From: Antilocapra americana | Lineage: Eukaryota; Chordata; Mammalia; Artiodactyla; Antilocapridae | Assembly: GCA_007570785.1 (NCBI GenBank) | Contig: ML660774.1 | Span: 12,182,476 to 12,246,475, forward strand | Direction: 5' to 3' | DNA: 64,000 nucleotides | Notes under the pieces: model-generated | Database searches by the model: none | What the model was told of the DNA's origin: nothing | What the model saw: the letters and a program-made list of their open reading frames with translations, nothing else | Part shown: positions 1 through 11,622 of the stretch, in pieces | How positions within the stretch are numbered: the first letter of the stretch is position 1 | Layout of the letters: each line of letters begins with the position of its first letter | Program-made: the position numbers and the translations under genes

Positions 1-143
1 CAGGCTCCTCTGTCCATGAATTTCTCCAGGCAAGAATATTGGAGTGGGTTGCCATGCCCTTCCAGGGGATCTTCCCAACCCAGGGATCGAACCCAGGTCT
101 CCTGCATTGCAGGCAGATTCTTTACCATCTCAACCATCTGGAA
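1..143 (-). mobile_element. Bov-tA SINE, 5' part cut by window edge
   Basis: Reverse-orientation Bov-tA SINE. The Bov-A body reads toward the tRNA-derived head, with the B-box equivalent near 85-97 and the degraded head end near 143. The rest of the element lies outside the window. Confidence 0.9.
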
Positions 144-1567
144 AGTGCTCAGAATTGGGAAGATTGTAACCTTTATTACATGACACACTCACTTCATTTT
201 CCAGGTGTGGCTTAATTTCACTCATTCATATATTCATTTATTTTTGTGTAAAATAACTTAATAAGCACTATGAATTATAAAGTGACACTAAACAAATGGT
301 ACCCATGACCATCTAGTACCCTTATTTCTTTCCTGCTTCTTTGGTAGCCATTTCTTTCTTTACTTTTTTATATGATTGTGTTGCATTTATGTGTATCCCT
401 TCAAAAGCGTGGTTTTTTTAGTTGTATTTAACTTTCTGGAAAGGTATGCTATATGTAATATTTTGTGAGAATGTCCCTTAATGTAATATATTTTCTAGGA
501 TCTATGCTATATTTCTTTTCTCACTTTTAATTATTTTTTATTCTAGTTGTGATGAATTTAATTAAATCAATTTATTTTCCTAGTTTAATTTGTTGTCACT
601 GGGACAAATTTATGAAGAGGCTGGGCCTAAGCCTAATTTTATTTGTCATGGCCATGAAATAGTGAAATTCAATCTTAAATTCAACTTTAACTTAATTTAA
701 ATATCTTTGCTACCATCAAGTAAATATCAATAGTAAAATATAATTTTAGTCTTTTTAGCTTTGCACTATAGGACCTTTCCTCAGATGGACCTTAGCGAGA
801 TGATTTTAGCCAAACATCATAGATGCCACAATTTGTAGTTAACATCCTCCAGTCAGAATGTACATGAAATATGTATTAAAGTAGTAGATATTAGATATGT
901 CAGTTACAGCTGCATGTGAAGATAACTTTGAGTGATTCTGTATCTCTCAGATCAAGCAAAGCTAAGTATAGGAAGTTTGTCATGTTTGACCATTCAAGTT
1001 ATTCTCAAGCTATAGGAAAAATCTGGCACCTGATTAAGTGGACAATACTTGTGCCAAGTTTCACAAGAAAGTATATAATTCCAGCATGAAGTATAGAATT
1101 CTAGCATTAAATCAAAGGCTTTCTCGAGCACTTAGAATTGTGTATAGTTAGGACATGTCACGTATCAATAATGTATGCTCTTCTGGTGATGAATTTGAGA
1201 TATATTAGATTCTCATTTACATTTTAATATAACTTTGTACTATTTCAAATTTATATTTTATAGTATATGTGAAAAAGCTAAAGTATAAATATTTTATATC
1301 CATGTTTTTATCTAATATGAATTATATAATATTTATAAAGTCATTCTGTTTATTTTAAGTATATATAGTAATTTGAAGGAGACAGATGTTCTCATTATAC
1401 TTTAATGAAGAAATGAGAATGACTTATAATTAATATTTCAGTTGTTTGTATGCCATGCATGAAAATAATTTATTCTAGCAATACTTAGATTTAAAGAGCT
1501 TACTCTGTTAATTTCATTTCTCTAAAAGAGGGTTAGCAAAACTTACTCTCTTGTAGAGAGGGAATAG
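144..1567. other. AT-rich single-copy stretch
   Basis: No open frame of note, no recognised repeat and no RNA gene. Sequence is AT-rich with short homopolymers only. Confidence 0.5.
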
Positions 1568-1740
1568 AGTGTAATAGTTTGAAGCATGTGTTTGGGAATC
1601 AGAACTCATGGTTACAAAACAAAGCCTGCCTCCTTCATATACTAACTGTGTGATCTTGGGCAAGTTGCTTAACCATATGAAGATAGTTTCTTGATGTGTA
1701 AAATAGTATAAAAATTAGTTCCTTCCTAATAGGTAGTTAT

Positions 1741-1942
1741 GGCTTCCCTGGTGGCTCAGCGGTAGAGAATCCACCTGCCAATGCAGAAGCCTTGGTTCCA
1801 TCTGTGGGTTGGGAAGATCCCCTGGTGAAGGAAATGGCAACCACTTCAGTATTCTTGTCTGGAAAATCCCATGGACAGAGAAGCCTGGTGGACTACACTC
1901 CACGGATTCAGAAAGAGTTGGACATGACTTAGCAACTAGACA
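1741..1942 (+). mobile_element. Bov-tA SINE
   Basis: Near full-length copy. It starts with the tRNA-derived head (A-box-like 'tggctcagcgg') and continues through the Bov-A body to the 'gacatgacttagcaact' tail. Moderately diverged. It sits inside a MIR. Confidence 0.92.
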
Positions 1943-1946
1943 ATAA

Positions 1947-2021
1947 CTTCCCAACCCAGGGATCAAACCCAGGTCTCCTGCATTTCAGGCAGATTCTTTA
2001 CCATCTGAGCCACCAGGGAAT
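1947..2021 (-). mobile_element. Bov-tA head fragment, inverted
   Basis: Reverse copy of only the tRNA-derived head, ending 'gagccaccaggg'. It lies 4 bp beyond the plus-strand SINE, so the two form a tail-to-tail inverted arrangement. Confidence 0.88.
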
Positions 2022-2111
2022 AACAGTAGGTAATTATAAAGAGTCAATGAAACAAAAATAAGATAGTCAATGTGTTATGGTACCTAATACATAGGAGGTT
2101 TTCAATATTTG

Positions 2112-3769
2112 GGCTTCAGGTAGCTACAAGGTAGGCCAAACCCAGACTCATGGTGGAGCAGCATCAGCTTTACTTATTTTCTATAGTGGAATAAAGATTT
2201 TAAATTAGCACTTGTGTGTGTGATATCTTTTTCATTGGGGAATTCCAGTATGTATTTGAGAAAGGAATTCTAATGTCTGTGGCCAATTTCATGAGACCTC
2301 AGGTAGAAACAGACAACTAAACTGAGGTAAATTATTTCTTCTATTAATACATTGTATGATGTCAAATTTTCCTCGAGATGGGGCCATAGATTGACTACAT
2401 TTGCTCATTTCCCTCTTCTTATAGATTTGTTTTAATTAGTTTCAGAATGATTTAATCAGACTGTTTATGTTCTAGTCATAAAGAACATACTGTGATAGGT
2501 TTGCCATCTGTTGGAGATAAAAATGAAATCTTGAAGAAGTGGGCAGCATATAGAAAAATTAATGTTTTTCATATTTATGTGAGGAGCTTACCCTGACAGT
2601 AACATAAATGGTGTACAAGCCTAAGGGCTCAATCTCAGTTTTTCAGTTCTTATTAAGTCTCTCTTGTAGGATGGTGTTTTGAATTTCTGAAGTTGTATAT
2701 TGACATTAAAAAGGGTGGCTTTAGTTCTACCTGGACATGTTTTCTCCAGTTGAATTCTGTTTTGAGTCTCTGCTCATTCCCGCTTGGTTCCTGCCATCCA
2801 GCACAGTGAGTCTGTTGATTGCAAAGTGCTTTTCTTCTTCAGGAGCCAATCTTCCTTTCAATATTGTTTCTCTAAATTACACTTTATGGATTTTAGGCAC
2901 CACTTTCATCTTTGGAATCTGAAGTGTGTTATCCCAGTACTTTAATATACAGTAGTTGATTCACTGAAATACATTCTGACAATACTTATTTCATGTTTGA
3001 ATAACCTTGCCTCTCCTTCCTGATGTTTGTTTCCAAAGCATGGACCCATTATAGTAGCCTGCACGTCTTCTGTGGCCATTGTTGTCTCTTCAAATTGAAG
3101 TACACAGTCCTAGCAAACTCAGTAAGAGGTCCAGTCAGGGAACACTTTTCTAATTTAAGACTCTCACTGCATATTGTTTAGTTTCCCCTCGGATTTCTGA
3201 TTGAGGTTGTTTCAAGGGTATTGTAAAAGGAAAAGGAAGAGGGAAGCTTTTCTCTGAATATGATATCATGAAGTATATAAACTTGACTTACAGTGGGAAA
3301 ATTTTGTGTATTTTCTCCAATATAAAATACTATTTGGCACAGTATATGTTTCCCAGTGTCATGTTGCTATAGAATAGTTGCCTATTTGTCAGAAGCTATT
3401 TGTCAGTTTTCTCAGTATCTGCAGGTGGTAAGTATGCTTCAGAATTCAGAGAAGGAAAATCGTGTGCTCCCAGGGATTCATACAAGTGCTTCACAAAAAT
3501 ATGACCTTATTTCTGAATATTTGCACAAAGTGAATATGTGTAGTCAGACTATTGGTTAGTTTTTTTTTGCTGACTAGGACAGTTTAATCCATCTTAATAA
3601 GTTGTGGCAGTCATCATAACAATTTAGACATCAAAATTTTTCCAAATATATTTTATTTGTTAATTATTATATTTTCATTTACATCCGTATAATTTACATA
3701 AGAAAGAAAGTGAAAAGACCCAAGTACCCTTGAGGAGAAGTTCTGTTAATGTAAATAGCCTTGTTTGAG
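2112..3769. other. Single-copy stretch, no gene seen
   Basis: No exon-like frame or recognised repeat. The open frames at 2737-2922 and 3356-3559 are short and resemble no protein I know. Confidence 0.5.
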
Positions 3770-3865
3770 GTTTCCATGGACAGAGGAGCCTGGTGGGCCA
3801 CAGTCCATAGGATTGCAAAGAGTTGGACAGGAATGAGTGACTAACACTTTCACTTTCACTTTCTC
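3770..3865 (+). mobile_element. Bov-tA SINE 3' fragment
   Basis: Only the last half of the Bov-A body is present, from 'ccatggacagaggagcctgg' to the 'actttcactttcact' tail. 5' truncated. Confidence 0.88.
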
Positions 3866-4992
3866 AGGTACAGTAGCATATACATACTTAGGACAATGGC
3901 CTTGAAGAATGGGGAGCAAATCAGCTAAGGGGTATAAATTAAGGTATTTTGGGCTGAAAGTGATAGTGTAACATATTAAATGACATTTTGGTAACAGAGC
4001 CTTGTAATTTCACATAAAAAGCAGTTCCAGGTCTGATTTTCTGCTCAGTGGTGTCAGGGCTCTGTATCTTTCTTTTTTCTGGGGGAGAATATCTAAGTCA
4101 AAAGCTCCTAGCAGACTTCACCTGCCTGCCCAGAAGTGAATAACATGCCTATGTGCAAACCACTTTCTGATAGGGGCCCGGGGAGGGGAGGGTAGAACTG
4201 TGAGGGGCTGGGAGAAATCATGATTCATTCCCTGGGACTGCACCCTGCCCTGAGAAGGTTGCCATCTCAACAACATTGGAGTTGAGTTGACAAGGAAGAA
4301 TGGGATGGGATGGCAAGGCCGCTCAGCATAACAAATACTTTTGCTGCATGAGCCCATCAAGAGCCTCGGTGGGAACTCTGACCATGAACTAGATCTAGTT
4401 AATCACACAGCATGGAGAAAAACAGCAAAATGGTCATCTCTGAGTATTTTGCATTTTTCTTTGCAAATCCAAAGTCACAATTAATAAACATCATATTAGT
4501 AAATTGGATAGAAGTGGCTTTAAATAATTATTTTCTGCTCTATTTGTGATGAAAGTATGGAGCCTTTCGTGGTTTGAAGCACTAACTTCTCTTAGGGCAT
4601 CTCTATCTGGTAACATCAGGTGAAATGTATCTCCTTGGGTAAAATTGTTTTGCAGCTGTTTGATATACATACCAGTTGTATGGTATGAATACAAATAAGG
4701 CTCAGAGGAATATTTGGTAGCACTTGCTTAATCATGTAAGCTGAAATTGGCTTATCTTTGATGCATTAATTATCTCATGTTAAGGGAAATTAAGAGAATT
4801 CTCCCAACTCTTTAAGAGGACTAGGCTGCCAAATAAGCTCTCAAAACACATTTCACTCATAGAACACTCCATAAAATTTTCTATTTGGGTCATAGGACTT
4901 TCAAAAACCCATGGCATGTATAGTCAGAAACATGCATTACTTACATGTTGCAATTGAGAAGCATTGCATATTTCATTTTAAAAATAAAATCT
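3866..4992. other. Single-copy stretch, no gene seen
   Basis: A slightly GC-richer patch lies at about 4120-4390. No recognised repeat or coding similarity. Confidence 0.45.
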
Positions 4993-5453
4993 CATAGTGG
5001 TAACACTGCATAGTCACCAAGAACACAGACTTTGGAGTCAGACTATCTGGATTTGAATCCTTGCTCAGCCACTTACCAGCTATGAGACTTTGAAGACTTT
5101 GTGCCTCTGCTTTCTCATCTAAAAAATGGATATGAAGTTATCATTAGGATTATGTTGCTATTTTTATGTTCTTCAAATAGCATCTGGTCCACAGTACTGT
5201 GGGCTTCCCAGGTGGCTCAGATGGTAAAGAATCTGCCTGCAATGCGGGAGTCTTGAGTTTGATCCCTGGGTTGGGAAGATCCCCTGGAGTAGGAAATGGC
5301 AACCTACTCCAATCTTCTTGTCTGGAGAATTCCATGGCCAGGGAAGCCTGGTGAACTACAGTCTATGGTGTCAGAAAGAGTTGAACATGACTGAATGACT
5401 AACACTTTCACGTTCCACAGTACCTAATGTTTAAGTGTCAAAAATATGGATAG
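4993..5453 (+). mobile_element. MIR SINE split by a Bov-tA
   Basis: The region 4993-5188 matches the MIR layout: tRNA-like head with 'tttggagtcagact', the core 'gccacttaccagctatgaga', then 'ctcatctaaaaaatgg'. The tail resumes at 5415. The inserted SINE is flanked by ccacagtac at 5189-5197 and 5415-5423, so removing it restores a continuous MIR. Confidence 0.88.
5198..5414 (+). mobile_element. Bov-tA SINE with 9-bp target duplication
   Basis: Full-length copy. The head holds a good A-box (tggctcagatgg) and a degraded B-box at about 5256-5268. It ends in the 'aacactttcacgtt' tail. Perfect 9-bp flanks show insertion into the MIR. Confidence 0.95.
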
Positions 5454-5608
5454 ACGTTGAGTGACAGGTACTTGCTTTATAAAAATTAAATGTATTTAAA
5501 TTAAATATAAATTAAAAGCATTTTTCAGTAAAAAGTCATTCATTCTCAAAACATAGTATTCCTGTGACCTATACCATATTTTGTTGTTTTTTCTCACTCA
5601 TGCATGCA

Positions 5609-6178
5609 TCAGTTCAGTTCAGTTCAGTCACTCAGTCATGTTTGGCTCTGCGACCCCATGAACTGCAGCACGCCAGGCCTCCCTGTCCATCACCAACTCC
5701 TGGAGTCTACCCAAACCCATGTCCATCGAGTCAGTGATGCCATCCAGCCATCTCATCCTCTGTCGTCCCCTTCTCTTCCTGCCCCCAATCCTTCCCAGCA
5801 TTAGAGTCTTTTCCAATGAGTCAACCCTTCGCATGAGGTGGCCAAAGTATCGGAGTTTCAGCTTCGACATCAGTCCTTCCAATGAACACCCAGGACTGAT
5901 TTCCTTTAGGATGGACTGGTTGGATCTCCTTGCAGTCCAAGGGACTCTCAAGAGTCTTCTCCAACACCACAGTTCAAAAGCATCAATTCTTCAGCACTCA
6001 GCCTTTTTCACTGTCCGACTCTCACATCCATGCATGACTATTGGAAAAACCATAGCCTTGACTAGACGGATCTTTGTTGGCAAAGTAATGTCTCTGCTTT
6101 TCAATATGCTGTCTAGGTTGGCCATAACTTTCCTTCCAAGGAGTAAGCATCTTTTGATTTCATGACTGTAATCACCAT
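5609..6178 (-). mobile_element. BovB LINE 3' end
   Basis: 5'-truncated RTE-clade BovB on the minus strand, about 570 bp. The terminal (agttc)n-like end lies at 5609-5630. The element carries the last part of the single large reverse-transcriptase ORF. Confidence 0.93.
5628..6178 (-). pseudogene. BovB reverse transcriptase C-terminal remnant
   Basis: The minus-strand frame 5628-5951 encodes 107 residues of the region downstream of the RT core, ending in the conserved '[11 protein letters not shown]' tail. The preceding part lies in another frame at 5991-6178 ('NLDSILKSRDITLPTKIRLV'), so a frameshift separates them at about 5951-5991. No catalytic RT motif remains. The plus strand also happens to be open here for 148 codons, a shadow of the element. 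Confidence 0.85.
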
Positions 6179-6452
6179 ACATATACAGGAGCAATTATTC
6201 AGCACATTTTAAATGAGCATCTATATTGTAGTGTTCTTTCTGGATGTGAGCTTATTGAGAGCAAAAGTAATTTAACAGTCTGACCGATAATGTACCACTG
6301 TGTGAGGCTTTTGGTAGGTTATCACTGATGTTTTGTTATCTGAATAGAGCAGTCTATACTGTCACATTTATTGTCAACATCAACATGTGTTGACAAATGA
6401 AAACCAACTGTAGCTGGCAAATTTGGTGACTAAATAAATAAACTTTTTAACA

Positions 6453-6483
<31 letters not shown>

Positions 6484-7740
6484 TTCTATTGGGGTATGAT
6501 TTATATACCCTTCATTGTAAGGAATTAAAAATGAGCTGCTTTTGATGATTATTCTTGTGTGGACCTGAAATAACACCAAGGAGAAGGGGAGAGACATATG
6601 AAAGTGAGAGAGAGCTGTGTAATCCACACCGGCCCTAAATTGGGAGGCAGGACACCCTATAAAAAAAGACCATATGGGAGAAGCGCCAAGGAGTGGGCTC
6701 GAACAAAAGCAAGCGGGGAGCTGAGGGAGAGGGAGGACCCATGGGAAGGTGCCTTTGTTGGGTGTCTGAGTGCAGTGCTATGAGTGTATTTGAATGTCAC
6801 TAGCTCACTGTGTGGGGGTTGGAGAGGGAGAGAAGAGGAACTTGTGGCAGGGGCCAACCTTATTACACTGAGGCACCTAGGCCCCAGAGAGGGGTGCTCA
6901 CAGCCAGTTTGCAGGGATGTTGAGACATCAGACATCAAGAATTATAATACATGCTCTAATACATGCACTAACTGCCCACTAGCACTTTGCCATAATAGAT
7001 AGGCTTTTAAGAATTAAAGATGGTAAGCTTTGTCTTCCAAGGCCATAGGTCTTATGGCAAAAGTAAACAACAAAAATGATCATAAAATAAATAAAACTCA
7101 AGGAAATAAATATGAAAACACCTATGTGAATGGGTGAAGAATTGGGATCTGGCAGGTGAGAAAATTTTCCATGGAGTTGAGTCAGGTCCTGAAGACCTGA
7201 TTTAGCTGAGTGGGATGCAGTGGGTGCCAGGTGAGGAGGACATCCCCTGGAATGAGGGGAGCCTAGTCACAGTGCCACAGGGGGCTTGTCATTGTCCTTA
7301 TGATTGCTGACATTGGCACTGTTACTAAAGGAACAAACTAAGTATGTTTGTTGAGGGTAAACCCTTGGAGGCTCTGAAAGTCAGGGAGAGTGTTTTAGTA
7401 ATCATAGGTGTTTCCAGGTAAAATGATGCTTGAGGAGGCTGCCTGCAAGAAGAGAGAGAGGAAGCTTTGTAGCAAGACTGTTTTGTAAAGTGGTGGAAAA
7501 TGCAGGAGCAGTGACAGCCAAACAGAATGAAAATAATGGTATGAAAGATACTGCAAAGGATGTCTTAAGACTGATCATTGTGTCTGAATGGATTTATGTG
7601 CATGTGTTATTCACTGGCATTTTAGTGTTCCCTTTCATTAACACAGACAATTGTTAATTTGGGTCCCAGTTCATATTTCTATCTCGAGATGTCTAACTAC
7701 TTTAGTCATATTTATTCATGGTGGAGGACCTAGGGTTAAT
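6179..7740. other. Single-copy stretch with GC-richer patch
   Basis: Apart from the TG/TA microsatellite at 6453-6482, nothing recognised. The 6584-7010 patch is purine- and GC-richer than its neighbours. About 6865-6925 vaguely resembles a MIR or L2 fragment but is too short to call. Confidence 0.4.
6453..6482. repeat. (TG)n(TA)n microsatellite
   Basis: About eight TG units followed directly by TA units; compound dinucleotide repeat. Confidence 0.95.
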
Positions 7741-7875
7741 GTTTGAGTTGGGAAGATCCACTGCAGAAGGGAAAGGCTACCCACTCAAGTATTCTGGCCT
7801 GGAGAATTCCATGGACTGTGTAGTTCATGGGGTCGCAAAGAGTCAGACACAACTGAGCAACTTTCACTTTCACTT
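7741..7875 (+). mobile_element. Bov-tA SINE fragment
   Basis: Starts inside the tRNA-derived head at 'gagttgggaagatcc' and runs to the 'ctttcactttcactt' tail, with an internal deletion near 7815. 5' truncated. Confidence 0.88.
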
Positions 7876-10243
7876 AAAACAGTAACTCAAAATTATGGCT
7901 CTTATTTTATGGAGAAGGTGAAGTATTGGTGGAACACAGGGTACTTTCCCTTCCAATTTTAGAGACTGAGCATATAGTTCAACTTTTTCCCCCGTTATAT
8001 GTAACCACACTTTAATATAAAAAGAGTATTCAGAGAATTCCATAAACTAGCTTATGTCCTTTTGTCCTTATTCTTTGAAGTAGTATGCTTAAACAAAATA
8101 GTAGAAATTTGCCTGGGTTTGGATGGTCATGACATTTTTCTCAAGGTTGTGAATTGAGTTGGGTTAGATTCTTCTGTCTTCATTGCCTTTCACAGTGAGG
8201 TAAAGGTGACAATTATGTTTACTTATGTTACATGTTACTCATAAGGCAAGGTATATTCAACTGTTGATCAAAGATTAAAACAAAGAGTTATGCAGAACTA
8301 GCCCCTCACTTTCTATAATATTCTCTTGGAAGATATTTTTTGTGTGTGTTGCTTGATGAACTTTGTGTATAAAACCACAAAGCATTCCATTGAAAGTAGG
8401 AATGGGAGAAACTTCTATCTTTTAAAGAATTGTAATGATTTCCTTTAAAATATAAGAATCCCAATATACTATTTATTTCTGTTGCACTTTGTTCCATACA
8501 TTTTTTTAAAGAGAGAATTTGGGTCTACTTTCAGACATATGTGAGGTATGAGGGAAGAAGTAATAAGATAATTATGTAAAACTAAATGGATGATTAGGGG
8601 ATGAGAGCATATAGAAAGTCATTTTTATGTATGAGAGGGGGTTAAAAGTTTGCCTTGAACTTTCCAGTAACTAGAACAAACAGAGAAACATAAGGGTTGG
8701 GCAAATCATTGTGTCTGTAAAGTCAAAGGAAGACTTTGCTCTGGTACTGGAATCATAGAAGAGATTTTCTCATGGCTGCTCATAGAGGGGCTCTATGTTT
8801 TCCTGGATGGTGTAATCAGTAACATGCTGATAATGTTTGTCGTATCATATTCTCATATTCATTGCCCCATTTCTCATTATTCTCCTTTTGAGATCATAAT
8901 GTTGTAAAGAAATTTCTTCAAATCATTCTGTAAAGAGAAAAAAGTCAGTCTAGATTGACCCAGGAATAACAAACTAAATCTCTGAATTATAGCCTCAGTC
9001 TCTCCTATTTCTTCCCCATTGATTCAACTTATGTGTCTAAAACTTGCATACATTTAGCTGCATATTTATAGTAATTGGGGATGATATGAATTTAATAAAG
9101 ATAGCTCTTTGGATTTTGGTTTATCTTTCCTTTGAGGGGAAAACAAGAGATGGCAGTGTCAAGGCATAACATTCCTAGGGAAATGGTGGTTTTATGTGCT
9201 TGTAATACATTAAAGACACATGCTTCCTTCTAGACTTGATGAAACCTGTTATACTCCTCAAGCTATATTTTTCCCCCAACTGCTGGACCCGATGCTGGGA
9301 GTAGCAGCAATTCTTGTGCCATGTGGAAGGAAGGAAATCAAATTCTTTTAGCCATTCAGTCATTAAGTTATATCCTAATGTTCAGTAATGTTTTAAGAGT
9401 GAACCTTATTATTATAGTTAACCACTTAGCAGTTCATGTTATCAGGGGCAGTTTTGCAAGCAATAACAATGCATATACTTGAAATGATAAATCTAATCCA
9501 GGCAGTGAGAGGGAAGATAAATGCAGATGCCTGTTTAGTTATTTGTGAATTATGGATATATGTACTTAGTTCATTGACTTGATAGTGTCATTCCGTTGCT
9601 GGCATATGATGTTCCCTTGGAAAATGGAGAGTATTTCATCTGTATTTGATTGAAGAGTATTTTATTGCCTTTTGTTCAGGTCTTCTTTTTCACCTCATTG
9701 ACTTCACATTTTCTACTCGCTCTTTCATTCACTCTCCTCTTTGGATATCCCTGGTGTAGCACTTTGTCTCTCTCTTAGGTAGCTCCAGTTGTTCCAGTAC
9801 ATACTTCAGTGAGTCAAGCTGATCAGGCATTAACATCGCTGGTGATTAAAAAAAAAAGGTGGTATTTAGATGAGAGATATTCCTGAAGAGACATTAAAAA
9901 GTATTATAGTAGAACTGTGACTTCATGTGATGCTATCAGCATAGCTAAAACTGGATTTAGTTTTTAAGCTGCCCCATCTCAATATTGATCCCATTGAGTT
10001 TACAGTTTAATAAATCTCCCACTTATTATTTATTCAAGTAAATTTTGACTATGTTTCATATTTCCCCCTTCTATACTTATGAAATTAATTGTTTGCATAT
10101 AAATACAGGGCTTTGAATTTATGTTTTGAGTTTGAGACCCAACCTCTCCTAGTGAATGATATTTAATCTTGCTTTTGTTATAGCACTCTGCTTTCCAGCT
10201 CTGTGAAATTTTTCTATTTGATGAGAATAAATTTTATAATTAT
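7876..10243. other. Long single-copy stretch, no gene seen
   Basis: No recognised repeat in about 2.4 kb and no frame with protein-family resemblance. Confidence 0.5.
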
Positions 10244-10283
10244 AGCAAAGAGCCAGACATGACTGATCAACTAAGCAAAGCAC
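10244..10283 (+). mobile_element. Bov-tA tail scrap
   Basis: A 40-bp match to the last segment of the Bov-A body ('gccagacatgactgatcaac') with no upstream part. Confidence 0.6.
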
Positions 10284-10626
10284 AAAATAGTTGTATTAAT
10301 TGATATGCATAAGTGTATTAAATACCCATTCCTAGTATGGGTAATGGGCAAAGTCAAAACAACTAATATAAGAAAAAAGATAACTTTGAAACTTAAACAT
10401 TGTTTAAGACAAGGTCAGGGAAAACAGATTGGACTGAAAAAATATTGAGCAGTAGCTTGCAAGGGGCTTAAAAGCAAACTCTAGGTGATCCTTAAATAGT
10501 CAAGAAAGGAGGCTAGCTAGAGAATCAGTGGGACCTCTTGTTCATTTTGGGGTTCAGCAAGGAAAAAGAGTAGATAAATAGATTAACTGTTTTTTTTTTT
10601 TATCTCTGAGATGATTATCTAAAATT
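10284..10626. other. Short single-copy stretch
   Basis: Nothing recognised except a T run near 10589-10600. Confidence 0.45.
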
Positions 10627-10835
10627 GTGTGTGTTAGTTGCTCAGTCATATCCAACTCTTTGTGACGCTACGGACTGTAGCTGGTCAGGCTCCTCTGTTC
10701 ATGGGATTCTCCAGGCAAGAATACTGGAGTGGTTAACCATTCCCTTCTCCAGGGGATCTTCCCAACCCAGGGATTGAACCCAGGTCTCCTGCATTGCAGA
10801 TGAATTTTTTTACCATCTGAGCCACCAGGGAAGCC
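10627..10835 (-). mobile_element. Bov-tA SINE, minus strand
   Basis: Near full-length reverse copy with its head ending 'gagccaccagggaagcc'. Flanks ctaaaatt (10619-10626) and ctaagatt (10836-10843) look like a target duplication with one change. Confidence 0.93.
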
Positions 10836-10843
10836 CTAAGATT

Positions 10844-11461
10844 ACATGATGTATTTCCTCAGAGTCCATGAGGAGCAAGAAAGAGCCTAAAATGCTAGCT
10901 TTCACTATATGAGTCTATTAGGTATTTATTTATTCTTTCATTCATGTTATTAATTTAGTATCTTCTCTTTGAAGATGTGTGGTACCATCCTCAAGCATTT
11001 CAGTGTCTGATAGTATTCATGTCTCTCCTGCAGCTAGAGCTCTGTGTGATTCTTTGTTTTGACCTAGCCTTATCTCCCCAGCAAATGTGTCTATTACTCC
11101 AATGGTCTAATTGGAAGCACAATCTTGATGTATATTGTGAAAAAAGGCTGTATTGGATGCTTTGATATTCCCAAAGCACCATCAGTATGCAAATAACTGG
11201 GCAATGCAGTTATTGGGTAAACCTAGCATCTACTTTCAAACAGCAGGTCATTCAGCTTACTACCAATGAGGAATTACATCATAGGAATTACACTATTTTG
11301 GTCAATCTATATTTCATTAAAACATTTCAATGGCTATTAAGCTCCTTGGCCTAGAATGCAATGTATGGACAGAAAGATGGTTTGTTTAACAAGTCACTGT
11401 TAAAAAAATTGAGAGAAAAAGTTGCATATATTATTTTGGGAAATTATTTATTAGAAAGTAT
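10844..11461. other. Single-copy stretch
   Basis: No gene seen. The region at about 11310-11360 may be a very diverged L2 internal segment preceding the L2 tail below. Confidence 0.35.
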
Positions 11462-11497
11462 GATTTTTATTTATTTATTTATTTTTATTTATTTTGG
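11462..11497. repeat. (TTTA)n-like simple repeat
   Basis: Imperfect run of TTTA and TTTATT units. Confidence 0.9.
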
Positions 11498-11504
11498 TAT
11501 CCCA

Positions 11505-11622
11505 CAATTAGAATTTAAGCATCATAAAAATAAGGTTTTTTTCGTTTTGTTATTTGCTTTATTCCCAGGGCCTGGGTACAGAGCAGGTGCTCTCAAAATT
11601 TTTTCCTTCACTGATTGAAATA
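11505..11622 (+). mobile_element. L2 LINE 3' end
   Basis: Shows the ordered L2 tail landmarks: 'tgctttattcccagg', 'gcctgggtacagagcaggtg', then 'ttcactgattgaa'. Ancient, non-coding here. Confidence 0.7.

Larger units (their letters stand above)
1568..2111 (+). mobile_element. MIR SINE interrupted by two Bov-tA insertions
   Basis: The stretch 1568-1738 follows the MIR body in order: the region after the tRNA head, the core near 1647-1675 with its characteristic 'gtgtgatcttgggcaagttg', and the 'tgtaaaat' block. The MIR tail resumes at about 2027-2111 after the two ruminant SINEs. This is an old mammalian-wide repeat used as a landing site by younger SINEs. Confidence 0.8.

Noticed and set aside
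5198..5280. tRNA-like sequence with A- and B-box
   Set aside because: It is the tRNA-derived head of a Bov-tA SINE, not a tRNA gene; no acceptor stem or anticodon arm can be completed.
5719..6165. 148-codon plus-strand open frame
   Set aside because: It lies antisense to the BovB reverse transcriptase; open only because the BovB frame is GC-biased on the other strand.
6598..7002. Adjacent open frames in a GC-richer patch (possible exon)
   Set aside because: No splice-site pair, no protein-family motifs, and both strands are equally open.
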